Part shown: piece after piece, positions 43,985 to 53,669 of the stretch
How positions within the stretch are numbered: position 1 is the stretch's first letter
How the letters are laid out: every line of letters starts with the position of its first letter
Assembly (NCBI GenBank): GCA_045616665.1
Contig: JAZLHE010000016.1
Location: 16,177-80,176, forward strand
Reading direction: 5' to 3'
Source of the DNA: RUG11690 sp045616665
GTDB lineage: Bacteria > Bacteroidota > Bacteroidia > Bacteroidales > WCHB1-69
DNA length: 64,000 nucleotides
The notes under the pieces: generated by a model
Told to the model about the DNA's origin: nothing
Seen by the model: only the letters and a program-made list of their open reading frames with translations
The model's database searches: none
Made by a program: the position numbers and the translations under genes

Positions 43985-46318
43985 TTAATTGATAAACAAG
44001 AACTTTGCCACCTTCTTTTCCTTTCCACTTTTGCTGGAACAGAAGACGTAAAAGACCCCCGTAGCGGGACGGCGTCCCTTAAAATCCTTGCCATTCCAGA
44101 TCAACTCGCCGCCATTGGCATAGCCTTGCCAAATGAGATGGCCGGCAGCATCCACAATCTTGCAGAAAGAGTTTTCCATCAATCCGCTCACGGCAATATT
44201 TCCGTTATAACCACTTTCCACTGGATTGGGAAAAACTTTGGCTTCGGTGTAATCTTCCCTGCCTTCCGTAGCCGTTCCGCGATAAGAACAAAGTCCCTTG
44301 TCGGTAGCAAAAAACACCTCGCCGGTATTACCGTCAATTTCCACATCATAAATCACATCAGACAACAAGGACGAATTTTCCGCCGTCAAATGAAGCAACT
44401 CTTCCGTTCCACTGGGATTCATCAGGAAAACGCCCGCTTTCGACGTTCCAATCCACTTTCTATTGGCGCCATCCACCGCAATACTCGACACTTCTTCAAA
44501 CTCCAATAAAACAGAAGTATAGCCATCCTGTTCCAGCAAAATATTCTGGGGCAAAGCCGTACCTTCAAAAACGCGATTGGGATAATAAATCACCTTCACT
44601 CCCTTATTGGTACCTATCCACATTTCACCATCATTATCTTCCGTAATACACTTAACCACAGAACTTTCCACGTGGGCATTAGCATTCATATCGACATAAC
44701 GCAATTTATCATCGGAAAGATTGTCAATCGTATTGTTATCGGAATAAACACATAACGACAGTGAAGGATTTCTTGGGAAAGTAATCCATTTATATCCCCG
44801 AGAATCTGCATAAATATACTGGGCAATATCGCCATCTGCCGCCGTCAACTTGGGAATGGCCTTCCAGCTCCCATCTGTTTTCAGCACATTGATAATGGTG
44901 GGTGAATTGCTATTGGTGACCCACAAATTGCCATACGCGTCAAAACTTAATCCAGAAACCAGCAACTGATTATTGGCCGGATAAATTTGCAACGGACTGT
45001 TTGTATTGTCGTAATGCTTATCAATCTTCCCGTTCACGCACCTATACAAACCGCTGCCCCAAGAAGCCACATAACAAACTTCGGGATTTTTAGGATCCAC
45101 AGCCACGTTGATCATATCGTGGGCATCCGGAGCACTCGCGTAAAATTCATCGCTCAGGCATTCCCATTTTTCGTTTTGAAAAAAATTGCAGACAGGATTC
45201 ATAAATGCCGATGAATAGGCTGTATTATAGCCACCCGGCACCATAGCCAACACACCGCCACTCCAACTCATATTGTACGCGTAGTTGGATTTCGGGCCAT
45301 TACCCGCCAACAACTGACTTTTTCCAACCGAACGTTTACACAACCATACCCCTAAATTCTGGTCACTTACCCACAAGCGGTCATCGTCAAAAGCGGCACT
45401 CTGCAAACTCGGCAAACCCGTTTCAGGATACAAAACACTGGTATAATGCGTTTGACCATCAAAAATGACCACATACTGCCATTCCACCAACATCATTTCG
45501 TTTTCAGAGACTATCAAATCTCGTGTTTCCTCGGTTTCCAATTGAGGTTCATACCGCCATTGTCCATTATCCAATACAAAAACGGAATCATGCTGAAGGA
45601 TGCCTTGATCATCCGCCAAGAAAGAATGCCGGTTGGCATAGACCTTATTCTGAAAAGTGACTAAAAACGTATAATCCTTGACACCCAAAACTGGCTCCAT
45701 CGTCCAAACGGCAAAATCCGCAATGGACGGATTGTCCTCATCAATACTGTAAACGCCCTTATTGGTAGCCAAATACCAGCGATAGTCAGCCAAAGTCAAC
45801 GCCTGAGAAATCACACCTGCCTGCCGATTCGTGTACCAGGTGTCTTTCACCAGGTAATTTTTCATATTGATTTCCACGATGCCGAACGGATAAACCAGAT
45901 AGCACCTGTTGTTGTGAAAGACTATCTGGCGCACGGACTTATCCCCGGTCAACTGCTTTTCCTTTACGTCTGGGACATTCACCAATTCATTATTTTTAAT
46001 AAAATCAAGATTTCCATCAGCATACGCCACGACCAGGCAAGCAGACGATTTATCGTATGCTATTTTGGCGACTTCCACATCAGAAAGGCCATTTACCTTT
46101 GACCACTTGGAAAAATCAAAATCATCCTGAGCGATTTGCGACTTGGTAAGATAGGCGACACTGCTTTTCCCCGCGAAATAGACCGCGTCATCCGTCACCG
46201 CCAAAGAATAAAACTGACGATTGGACAAATGGTCACGAAAAGATCCGATGGGTACCTGAGCGAAAGCGTTCAGCAGTCCGAGCATCACACAAAATATCAT
46301 TGTAATTCGTTTCATCAT
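43985..46318 (-). CDS. porZ: Type IX secretion system component PorZ
   Basis: 777 residues, close to the 776 of P. gingivalis PorZ. A signal peptide (MIFCVMLGLLNAFAQ) is followed by two beta-propeller domains made of WIGTxxGV/LWVTNSN-type blades (FYSLAVTDDAVYFAG, WYLATNKGVYSID, MWIGTNKGVKVIYY, KWIGTSKAGVF) and a C-terminal domain resembling a T9SS sorting domain (VFPNPVESG, KIVDAAGHLIWQG, ATGVFYVF). PorZ is part of the surface attachment complex that delivers A-LPS to the sortase PorU. It forms an operon with recO. The assignment rests on length, architecture and the N-terminal VPIGSFRDHL opening. Confidence 0.85.
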   Translation of the reverse strand: MMKRITMIFCVMLGLLNAFAQVPIGSFRDHLSNRQFYSLAVTDDAVYFAGKSSVAYLTKSQIAQDDFDFSKWSKVNGLSDVEVAKIAYDKSSACLVVAYADGNLDFIKNNELVNVPDVKEKQLTGDKSVRQIVFHNNRCYLVYPFGIVEINMKNYLVKDTWYTNRQAGVISQALTLADYRWYLATNKGVYSIDEDNPSIADFAVWTMEPVLGVKDYTFLVTFQNKVYANRHSFLADDQGILQHDSVFVLDNGQWRYEPQLETEETRDLIVSENEMMLVEWQYVVIFDGQTHYTSVLYPETGLPSLQSAAFDDDRLWVSDQNLGVWLCKRSVGKSQLLAGNGPKSNYAYNMSWSGGVLAMVPGGYNTAYSSAFMNPVCNFFQNEKWECLSDEFYASAPDAHDMINVAVDPKNPEVCYVASWGSGLYRCVNGKIDKHYDNTNSPLQIYPANNQLLVSGLSFDAYGNLWVTNSNSPTIINVLKTDGSWKAIPKLTAADGDIAQYIYADSRGYKWITFPRNPSLSLCVYSDNNTIDNLSDDKLRYVDMNANAHVESSVVKCITEDNDGEMWIGTNKGVKVIYYPNRVFEGTALPQNILLEQDGYTSVLLEFEEVSSIAVDGANRKWIGTSKAGVFLMNPSGTEELLHLTAENSSLLSDVIYDVEIDGNTGEVFFATDKGLCSYRGTATEGREDYTEAKVFPNPVESGYNGNIAVSGLMENSFCKIVDAAGHLIWQGYANGGELIWNGKDFKGRRPATGVFYVFCSSKSGKEKKVAKFLFIN

Positions 46319-46431
46319 ATTCTCATTGATTCAAATTTCACACGGTTATCTGTAAATTGGAAATAAACAAGACACGAAAAGACTCGCACAAAACATCAAT
46401 TTTCCATTTTCATTTTTCGAATTTCCATTGA

Positions 46432-48135
46432 TCAATCACGCACACAACGGAGGGGGAATCCAGTACTTTTTGTACACTTGTTACGTTTTACCCCTTCTTC
46501 CTTATAACCAAATGTACGATAATAAATCTCTACTACACTATCTCCTGTCTTTGACGCACTCCAGAAATCAGCATAGTAGCCGAGTTCGGCACTATGCCTA
46601 TTTCCTGCTGGAAGGGCAGAAAACCCGGTACTATTGCGTTCGGCATAAGCGTAGTTGCCAGGCACTGTAGTTCCGGAGGCACCTTTCCAATCGTTGCCAC
46701 CTGTATATTTTCCAGCTCCCTTACCGCGAAAAGAATCACCATCTGAATTTAACGTTTGATCCTTTATCGGGGTTACTCCATCATCCTCCATCATACAACA
46801 CTTTTCCAAGGTTTTCCATTCCGCATCGGTAGGAACGTGCCAACCTTCAGGACAAATGCCGCGATACTTCGTATTATCAGTCAATGGGGCGTGGCCATTC
46901 ATCACCGCAGCGAAATTATACAGACAGCCATACTTGGCGGCAGTATCCTCATTGCAAAGAGAATAGTACGCATAGGGGTCTGTTTGAGAAGCTTCGCTGC
47001 ACGAACTCTGCAATATACTGACATCTGGCGCTGTCGGTTCGGTAGTGGCACGCATATTCTCTGCCATCCAACACTGCGTACCGATTTGCACCACCTTGTA
47101 CCAATTGTCCTGATGGTCTTTCACGGAACTAATTCCTGTGGCACCTTTACCCTTTTCGTTGGCATTTTTACGAGTCACCGTGCAGGGTATCGGTTCATCC
47201 AAGATGTTTTTGAGGGAGTCAATCTTTTTATACAGATTTAACTCTACATCATTCATTCTTTTAACCAAACTGTCGAAAACGGTCAACAGGTCGCAGGCGT
47301 TCACCGCCACATTGTTGCAATTTGCGGCAGTGGTCGTGCCAAAGGTAAAGCCGGAAGCCACAGTCGTGGTGCCAGTGGTAAAGTCGTTGGCGCCCGTAAA
47401 AGTATTGTTACCCGAAAAGGTATTGGCTTCGTTTTTCAAAGCGACATTGGTACAATTGTCTTTTATCGAAGAACAGAGGTTGTTCTTGGTAATATTGTCG
47501 GTGGTTGCGGCTTGCAATGCGTCAATATCGTCCTGCATCGTCTTAATCACGGAGCTGTCACTGGTAAGGAAACGATTGTCCTTCAAATAATTCTCCACAG
47601 AATCCTTGATACACGGTTTATGCAGGATGAACGCTTCGCTGGCATCATCCGCGACAGCCCAGTCAGCACGCACATTCGATTTCAAGTTCTTGATGCTATC
47701 GTGGATGTGGCGTACTGTCGCGGCAGAATCAAGGTAGCTGTCCAAACCGCCGCTGTTGGCAGCGTAATAGGCATACGGCACCGCCGTCATCGCCACGGTA
47801 TCCTTAATGTTGCCACCAATCCAGGTGGCATCGATTACCAAACTGGCATCATCCCATTTCACTTTGTTCCAATCCTCATTTGCCGCACCAAAGGTCAGCG
47901 TCAGAAGCCCGTTCTGATTCGTGGTCCTGGTAATTTGGGGCTCTGTGTAATAGGTTTGCGTGCAATTAGCGTTCTGCACTTTCAACGTCACTTGCACGGA
48001 AGTATTGGCCACCAGCTTGTTCTGGCTGTCGCGCAACACCGCTTGATAACTCAGTTTCGGGCTTTCTTGTGCCCACGCCGTCATCGTCATCACCGCAAGA
48101 AAAATTGTCGATAGAAAGATAAATAGTTTTTTCAT
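46432..48135 (-). CDS. Secreted FISUMP-domain protein with tail-fibre-like middle
   Basis: 567 residues. A signal peptide (FIFLSTIFLAVMTMTAWA) is followed by a beta-rich domain typical of Bacteroidota surface proteins (SYQAVLRDSQNKLVANTSV to VPYAYYA). A Thr/Asn-rich middle (about 215-290, with NTFSGNNTFTGANDF-type repeats) recalls phage tail-fibre sequence. The C-terminal 220 residues are a FISUMP domain (IGTQCWMAENM, CPEGWHVPTDAEW, GFSALPAG, FWSAS, FPLRCVRD). No T9SS sorting domain is present at the end. Function unknown; probably exposed on the surface. The 113-base gap before porZ shows nothing distinct. Confidence 0.85.
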   Translation of the reverse strand: MKKLFIFLSTIFLAVMTMTAWAQESPKLSYQAVLRDSQNKLVANTSVQVTLKVQNANCTQTYYTEPQITRTTNQNGLLTLTFGAANEDWNKVKWDDASLVIDATWIGGNIKDTVAMTAVPYAYYAANSGGLDSYLDSAATVRHIHDSIKNLKSNVRADWAVADDASEAFILHKPCIKDSVENYLKDNRFLTSDSSVIKTMQDDIDALQAATTDNITKNNLCSSIKDNCTNVALKNEANTFSGNNTFTGANDFTTGTTTVASGFTFGTTTAANCNNVAVNACDLLTVFDSLVKRMNDVELNLYKKIDSLKNILDEPIPCTVTRKNANEKGKGATGISSVKDHQDNWYKVVQIGTQCWMAENMRATTEPTAPDVSILQSSCSEASQTDPYAYYSLCNEDTAAKYGCLYNFAAVMNGHAPLTDNTKYRGICPEGWHVPTDAEWKTLEKCCMMEDDGVTPIKDQTLNSDGDSFRGKGAGKYTGGNDWKGASGTTVPGNYAYAERNSTGFSALPAGNRHSAELGYYADFWSASKTGDSVVEIYYRTFGYKEEGVKRNKCTKSTGFPLRCVRD

Positions 48136-48251
48136 TGTATTATGTTATTTTTTTTGTGTCTATAGTATGCTGCCATTGAACGAGAATGGCAGTTCGGATG
48201 TTAACATTTGATTATCGGTTTTTCTGCACTTTACTCTATTTTAATTTGTTT

Positions 48252-49490
48252 CTAATTTTTGTCAGATTTTACATTTTTCATATAACTAATAGGAATATAC
48301 GAAGTAACGACACTGATGACAATAATGGTTAAAAGCACCAGCAAAAAATCAAGAAATTCCATTTGGACCGGATAATAATCCAGCAAATAGCCTGAACTGC
48401 CGTCGCCCAAACCGATGATATGGAAAGTTTGCTGTAAAAAGCACACGACAGCGCCCAATATCAGTCCCAAGATGCCGCCCAGCATCGAGATAAAGGAACC
48501 TTGCACCAGGAAAATGCGGCGAACCAGCAACTTTTTTGCACCCATCGCGTAAAAAACCATCAAATCGTCTTTCTTTTCGATAATCAGCATAGCCAATGTT
48601 CCAATAATATTGAAGGCAGCCACCAACAAGATGAAGGCCAAAATAACAAAAACAATCAGTTTTTCGGACTTCATCGTCTTGTACAACAATTCTTCCTGCT
48701 GGTATTTATTCTTCACCACGAACTTTTCTCCCAACATTTGTTCAATTTCAGGTTGCCAACGAGCATATTCCCTACTGTCTTTCAATTTCACTTCCACCGA
48801 AGTCGCTTCCTTGTCATAATCCATCAGACTCCGGGCAAATTCAATCGGCACGAACACATATTGGCCATCATAATCCGTATAGGTGGCGAAAACGCCCACG
48901 GGCAACAAAACATCGATATTGAAGGCATTGGTCGGATTGGAGTAGTTTTTCAGCATTCGTTTCGGGTAATAGACTTTCAGCGGTTCAAGACCATTCAGGT
49001 TCAACTGGACATTGCCCGCGGCAATCGCCCCCATCACCGCACAACACTCGCTTCCCACCGTCAAGGCCGCACGACCGTCAATCAACAAGGTATCGATGCC
49101 GTTTTCGCGCAAATAGTCCTCCTCCACCCCTTTCACAGACAGCAACAACTGGCGTTCGCCGTAAGTCATCAGCGTCATATCCGACACCACCTCGTATGCA
49201 TTCTGAACTGACTGCATAGACCGTAATTCCTTCATTGGGAAAGAATCCAACGAAAAAGTCTTCCCTTCCGCAGGCAAAATCTGATAGTCAGGATTAAAGG
49301 AATTGAAGCTTTGGCGAACAAAAGTCTCCATTCCGTTAAAGACGGACAATACCACAATCAAAGCAGCCGCACTGACCACGATGCCGACCATCGACACAAT
49401 GGAAATCACATTGATGACATTATGTTTCTTTTTAGAGAACAAATATCTCAATCCGACGAAGCAAGCCGTTTGAAAAGTATTGTTTTTCAC
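48252..49490 (-). CDS. LolC/LolE-family ABC transporter permease
   Basis: 412 residues with the FtsX-type fold: one N-terminal transmembrane helix (NVINVISIVSMVGIVVSAAALIVVLSVF), a large periplasmic domain (about 50-270) and three C-terminal helices (FVILAFILLVAAFNIIGTLAML; ISMLGGILGLILGAVVCFL; FLLVLLTIIVISVVTSYI). It likely releases lipoproteins from the inner membrane with a LolD ATPase encoded elsewhere. It follows rbfA by two bases. Confidence 0.9.
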   Translation of the reverse strand: MKNNTFQTACFVGLRYLFSKKKHNVINVISIVSMVGIVVSAAALIVVLSVFNGMETFVRQSFNSFNPDYQILPAEGKTFSLDSFPMKELRSMQSVQNAYEVVSDMTLMTYGERQLLLSVKGVEEDYLRENGIDTLLIDGRAALTVGSECCAVMGAIAAGNVQLNLNGLEPLKVYYPKRMLKNYSNPTNAFNIDVLLPVGVFATYTDYDGQYVFVPIEFARSLMDYDKEATSVEVKLKDSREYARWQPEIEQMLGEKFVVKNKYQQEELLYKTMKSEKLIVFVILAFILLVAAFNIIGTLAMLIIEKKDDLMVFYAMGAKKLLVRRIFLVQGSFISMLGGILGLILGAVVCFLQQTFHIIGLGDGSSGYLLDYYPVQMEFLDFLLVLLTIIVISVVTSYIPISYMKNVKSDKN

Positions 49491-49492
49491 CT

Positions 49493-49828
49493 TTACTGTT
49501 TCAACAAATTTTCAATATTTTCGATATAATCCAACGAATCGTCAATAAAAAAATCCAATTGGGGAATCACGCGCAATTGGTTTTTCACCTTTTGTCCCAA
49601 ACGGAAACGAATATCCTTAATATTGGATTTCACGGTCTTAAGAACCTGGTCATTATCTTCTGCATTAAAAATTGAAATATAACTTCGAGCCAAGGACAAA
49701 TCTTTCGTCACGTTGGTTTTGGTCACCGTAATCATACAGTCATAAACCGGCAGTCCGTCCTGCAGGAAGATCTCCGCCAATTCCTTTTGTATCAGTTTTG
49801 CTATCTTCTGTTGTCTTGTTGAATCCAT
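49493..49828 (-). CDS. rbfA: Ribosome-binding factor A
   Basis: Late 30S assembly factor of 111 residues with a KH-like fold: MDSTRQQKIAKLIQKELAEIF, the central VTKTNVTKDLSLARSYISIF strand-helix, and the C-terminal RVIPQLDFFIDDSLDY motif. It is immediately upstream of the LolC/E gene (two bases), the usual pairing in Bacteroidota. Confidence 0.96.
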   Translation of the reverse strand: MDSTRQQKIAKLIQKELAEIFLQDGLPVYDCMITVTKTNVTKDLSLARSYISIFNAEDNDQVLKTVKSNIKDIRFRLGQKVKNQLRVIPQLDFFIDDSLDYIENIENLLKQ

Positions 49829-49886
49829 AATATCATTTATCCGTTATAAAATTTATCAATTTAATTTGACGATAAAATCTTCGAGA

Positions 49887-50801
49887 TTAGCGTTTCACAA
49901 TTCTACCGGAACCCGCGCTGAAGCCGTCCACATTGGCATTGTCGCCAACATACTCAACATTGCCCGACCCCACGAGATCGTAGCGAAGCGTTTCGACCGT
50001 TCCGAGAACGATGTTACCCGAACCGACGGACTTGGCATTGGCATTTTGAATCCAGCCTTCCACTACGATATTGCCCGAACCGGCCACATCGGCATCCAAT
50101 TTCTGGATTTTTGAACCATTCACATTGATTTTTCCGGATCCCACCATATTGGACTTCATTTCCGTGGCCGTTGCCCGATTAACAGCCACGAGGCCGGAAC
50201 CAGCCACCTTCAAATCGCACGCGTCCGCCCTAACTTCATCCATTTTCACAGAGCCCGATCCCGACACATTCACTTCCAAGTCTGAAACCATCAGATTTCG
50301 AGTTTGGATGGAACCCGAACCCGCCATATTCAGTTCCAACTCCTCGGCCTTATAATCATTCATAAACAAAACCTTACCGGCATTCAACGAACTCACTTCC
50401 GTAAGTTGTGGAGCCGTAATCTCAATGACGAACTGCGTACTTCGCAAATCGATGGACTTGGTTGGCTTCTTGATGTTGAGTTCCTTATCCCCAAACGATA
50501 CCGAAAAGGCCGATTTCGCTCCATCTTCAGACTGACGGATTTTCAGCGTCCCGTTTTTTACGTTGAAATCCAGATATTGTAACAGATTCTCGTCAATGGT
50601 GACAACACAACGGCACGGTTCGCCTTGCGTATATTTCACCGTTGCAGAAGCCTCAAGTTGCAACTCGTCGAAATTGCCGATTTCTACATCTTTCGTTATC
50701 ATTACACCATTGCCCGTAACCGTTTTTTGTGCTTGTACAGCACTTCCTAAAGACATCAGGATGCCCAAAATCAATACCGAATATTTTTTCATCATTTTCA
50801 A
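49887..50801 (-). CDS. DUF2807 (head GIN domain) secreted protein
   Basis: 304 residues with a signal peptide (YSVLILGILMSLGSAVQA) and a right-handed beta-helix-like DUF2807 domain. The GNFDELQLEASATV start is followed by repeated GSG turns (NMAGSGSI, NVSGSGSV, KVAGSGLV, NMVGSGKI, DVAGSGNI, KSVGSGNI, DLVGSGNV) at about 19-residue spacing, each closing a coil. It probably sits in the periplasm or on the surface. Function unknown, although the family is called a putative auto-transporter adhesin. It has its own promoter, diverging from the DUF4296 gene. Confidence 0.9.
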   Translation of the reverse strand: MKMMKKYSVLILGILMSLGSAVQAQKTVTGNGVMITKDVEIGNFDELQLEASATVKYTQGEPCRCVVTIDENLLQYLDFNVKNGTLKIRQSEDGAKSAFSVSFGDKELNIKKPTKSIDLRSTQFVIEITAPQLTEVSSLNAGKVLFMNDYKAEELELNMAGSGSIQTRNLMVSDLEVNVSGSGSVKMDEVRADACDLKVAGSGLVAVNRATATEMKSNMVGSGKINVNGSKIQKLDADVAGSGNIVVEGWIQNANAKSVGSGNIVLGTVETLRYDLVGSGNVEYVGDNANVDGFSAGSGRIVKR

Positions 50802-50836
50802 ATCTTATTCATAGTTAATAACCTGATATAAAATTG

Positions 50837-50844
50837 CAAAGATA
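50837..50844 (-). promoter_or_regulatory. -7 box of the DUF2807 gene
   Basis: TATCTTTG on the minus strand (50844-50837). Divergent from the plus-strand box at 50924. The -33 region is a poor match. Confidence 0.5.
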
Positions 50845-50923
50845 CAAAAAACAATTCACAACAGAATCTTTTTTCAAGCAGAAAAAAAACATATACGTTC
50901 AACGAAGAGAAATAATAAATTCG

Positions 50924-50931
50924 TATTTTTG
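50924..50931 (+). promoter_or_regulatory. -7 box of the DUF4296 gene, probably leaderless
   Basis: TATTTTTG ends only five bases before the ATG at 50937. With the usual spacing, transcription would begin at or within a base or two of the start codon. Confidence 0.5.
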
Positions 50932-50936
50932 CAAAC

Positions 50937-51317
50937 ATGAAAAAATTATTACTCATTATTATTGGCATTGTATCTTTCGCTTTCTGCAGTTGCAAACACA
51001 CTCAGGAGCGCGAAGTTCCCGCAGACCTCATTCCCCGTGACACGATGATTAACCTCATTGCCGAGACTTGGCTAATGGAGAGTTCCATTGCCGAATCCCA
51101 AATAAATTTTGGCATTTTGGAAAATGCCGTCATCACCCTTTACGACGATTTTTTCAAACGGCACAACATTACCAAAGACCAGTTCACGCATTCCATTGAA
51201 TATTATCTTGAAACTGAAGAAAACGCCGAAGCATTCGTCAGGGAATGCCAAGAGCAACTTGAAACAAAAAAAGATGAATTTATCGGGGAAGAAGTCCCAA
51301 CTTCCTGCCCTCAGTAA
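50937..51317 (+). CDS. DUF4296 lipoprotein
   Basis: 126 residues with a lipoprotein signal ending in FCSC and the DUF4296 pattern (LIAETWLMESSIAESQ, YDDFFKRHNITKDQFTHSIEYYLE). It is a short helical family of Bacteroidota, probably anchored at the outer membrane, with no known function. The last 38 bases overlap the end of cca on the opposite strand, so the two genes converge tail to tail. There is no room for a terminator between them. Confidence 0.88.
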   Translation: MKKLLLIIIGIVSFAFCSCKHTQEREVPADLIPRDTMINLIAETWLMESSIAESQINFGILENAVITLYDDFFKRHNITKDQFTHSIEYYLETEENAEAFVRECQEQLETKKDEFIGEEVPTSCPQ

Positions 51318-52683
51318 GCATTAACTGATAGGCCTCGTCGTGGTCATTGCCGATAACGCCTTCCAAGATGGCATTTCGAATGGCTTCTTTTATCACCCCC
51401 ACTTCTTTGGATGGTCCGATACCAAAGACTTCCATAATTTCCGTTCCGTCAACCGGCGGCTGGAAATTACGCAATCGGTCTTTCTCTTCGATATCGACTA
51501 ATTTTTTCTGGACTTTCACAAAATTTTCGGCATAGCGTTTGCGTTTTTCCACATTTTTAGACGTGATGTCGGCATTGCACAGCAGCATCAGATCGTCGAT
51601 ATCATCACCTGCTTCAAAGAGCAGACGGCGCACTGCCGAATCGGTAATGATATCTTCCACCAAAGCGATAGGACGCAAATGCATCAGCACCAGTTTCTGC
51701 ACATATTTTTGGTGATCGGTAGTGGGCATCTTCAAGCGGGAAAAAATCTTACCAACCATTTTAAACCCGACAAACTCGTGGGAATGAAAAGTCCAACCAA
51801 TTTTTTCGTCATAACGTTTGGTTTGCGGTTTGCCGATATCGTGGAGCAACGCCGCCCAAATCAGCCACAAATTGGTGCTCACCGAAGCCACCGTGTCCAC
51901 CACTTCCATCGTATGGAGGTAATTGTCTTTATGACCACGTCCATTGACAATTTCCACGCCCTGCAACTGTAAAAGTTCGGGAAGGAAATACTGTAGCAGT
52001 CCGGAATCCTTCAGCAGATTGATGCCCCAGGAAGGTCTTGGCGAAAGCAGGATTTTGTTAAACTCGTCAACGATTCGTTCTTTCGAGATAATTTCCAAAC
52101 GAGCCGCATTGCGCCGTATAGCCTCGAAGGTTTCCGGCAGGATAGAGAAACCGAGTTGGGAGGCAAAACGCACGGCACGCATCATACGCAATGGATCATC
52201 TGAAAAAGTAACATCCGGATCAAGAGGCGTTCTAATGATTTTGGCAGAAATATCCTGCAAACCACCGAAACAATCCAAGATTTCGCCCTTATTTTCGCCA
52301 TTCAAAGGAATGGCCAGGGCATTGACCGTAAAATCGCGACGATTGAGGTCGTCCTGCAACGTACCGTCTTCCACGGCAGGTTTACGGGAATTGGACTGAT
52401 AGGATTCCCGGCGAGCCCCCACAAATTCTATCTCGGTATCGGCGAAACGAAAACGAGCCGTACCGAAATTCTTGAAGACGCTCACCTCTATATGAGGAGA
52501 AATCGCATTTGCCACGGCTTTGGCAAATGCGATTCCACTTCCTACGACAACAATGTCAATATCTTTAGACTTCCTATTCATCACCAGGTCGCGCACCACG
52601 CCACCCACCGCGTAGGCATTCACACCGAGCTCGTCTGCGACCTTTGCGGCAATTTCATAAATAGGATGAGTCAATTGTTTCAT
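51280..52683 (-). CDS. cca: CCA tRNA nucleotidyltransferase
   Basis: Adds or repairs the CCA end of tRNAs. 467 residues with the class II nucleotidyltransferase core (YAVGGVVRDLVMNRKSKDIDIVV, metal-binding DxD; then RRDFTVNALA and DPLRMMRAVRFASQLGF), the neck, and an HD domain (WAALLHDIGKPQTKRY, SHEFVGFKM). It lies two bases after the PCMD gene, so it is probably the last gene of a TonB receptor-PCMD-cca transcript. Its 3' end overlaps the DUF4296 gene on the other strand. Confidence 0.96.
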   Translation of the reverse strand: MKQLTHPIYEIAAKVADELGVNAYAVGGVVRDLVMNRKSKDIDIVVVGSGIAFAKAVANAISPHIEVSVFKNFGTARFRFADTEIEFVGARRESYQSNSRKPAVEDGTLQDDLNRRDFTVNALAIPLNGENKGEILDCFGGLQDISAKIIRTPLDPDVTFSDDPLRMMRAVRFASQLGFSILPETFEAIRRNAARLEIISKERIVDEFNKILLSPRPSWGINLLKDSGLLQYFLPELLQLQGVEIVNGRGHKDNYLHTMEVVDTVASVSTNLWLIWAALLHDIGKPQTKRYDEKIGWTFHSHEFVGFKMVGKIFSRLKMPTTDHQKYVQKLVLMHLRPIALVEDIITDSAVRRLLFEAGDDIDDLMLLCNADITSKNVEKRKRYAENFVKVQKKLVDIEEKDRLRNFQPPVDGTEIMEVFGIGPSKEVGVIKEAIRNAILEGVIGNDHDEAYQLMLTEGRKLGLLPR

Positions 52684-52685
52684 AC

Positions 52686-53648
52686 TTATTTTGCAACGAC
52701 AAACTTACCGCTTGACAAAATCGTGTTGCCTTCAATCAAACGATACAAATAAGAGCCATTGGCCAAAGCTGAAGTATTATAGTCAGCGTGAGTGTCATTC
52801 ACCGTCATAGTGGCGATTTCCGAACCGTTAAGGTTATAAATCACCAAACTGGCAGTAACTTCCTTATTAAAGTCAAAATGAATTTGATCTGCTGACGGAT
52901 TAGGATAAACCGAAGTCTTCACCACCGGCATCAAAGGTTCTACCAAACCGACATTATCATAATGGAAAGCAAGATTGTCAAGATACAGACTTGAGCCCGC
53001 CTGACCTGTACATTCTTCCAAGTTGGCAAAATTATAAGCAGCACTTGAAGCAAAAACCATACTGATTTCAGTAACATCCAAATAAGAACTTTCCAAACCC
53101 GTCACAATTTCGAAAGGAGTCCATTCGGGAGTTGCATCTCTGATAATGAATTTTTCACAATCAGAAATTTGAGTATTCAAATAGTAAAATTGCATATCAA
53201 TAGATGCGGAGTCACCATTTACAGGTTGATATTTGTAGTAGCCGGTCAGTCTCCAGGGCTTAAAACCGTATGACTGGTTGATGTTGATTACACCCAAGTC
53301 AACATAATCAGATACATAACTATCGGTAATCGGTTCGTTCAAGGTAGCGATGGCTCCGGGAACAAAAATGGCATTGGTTCCAAACCAGCCGGATGTCATA
53401 CGAATGGCATAATTTCCTTCATAGACATTTTGCGTTTCACGGAAAGATGTCAAAATCGTTTCCATTTCCACACCATTCAATTCATATAGTTCATTCAATG
53501 TCCTCAACAAATCGGTTTGATAATCCCAATATCCACCTTCGGTGTATTCCCAATTTTCAAAACCACCATCAGGAAAATCTTGGGTTTCTTGAGCTGCGAG
53601 ACTCATTGTCATTACGATAGCAACTACAGATAATAAAACTTTTTTCAT
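52686..53648 (-). CDS. PCMD-like secreted protein with T9SS sorting domain
   Basis: 320 residues. A signal peptide (MKKVLLSVVAIVMTMSLAAQ) is followed by a beta-sandwich domain starting FPDGGFENWEY, with SSLYLDNLAFHYD at its end; this resembles the PCMD (putative carbohydrate metabolism) family. The last 75 residues are a type A T9SS sorting domain (TSVYPNPSADQIHF, IYNLNGSEIATM, LANGSYLYRLI). It is probably displayed on the surface. It lies 21 bases behind a TonB-dependent receptor gene, so it may help capture the ligand of that receptor. Confidence 0.82.
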   Translation of the reverse strand: MKKVLLSVVAIVMTMSLAAQETQDFPDGGFENWEYTEGGYWDYQTDLLRTLNELYELNGVEMETILTSFRETQNVYEGNYAIRMTSGWFGTNAIFVPGAIATLNEPITDSYVSDYVDLGVININQSYGFKPWRLTGYYKYQPVNGDSASIDMQFYYLNTQISDCEKFIIRDATPEWTPFEIVTGLESSYLDVTEISMVFASSAAYNFANLEECTGQAGSSLYLDNLAFHYDNVGLVEPLMPVVKTSVYPNPSADQIHFDFNKEVTASLVIYNLNGSEIATMTVNDTHADYNTSALANGSYLYRLIEGNTILSSGKFVVAK

Positions 53649-53669
53649 GCGAATAATTTTATGTTAATA

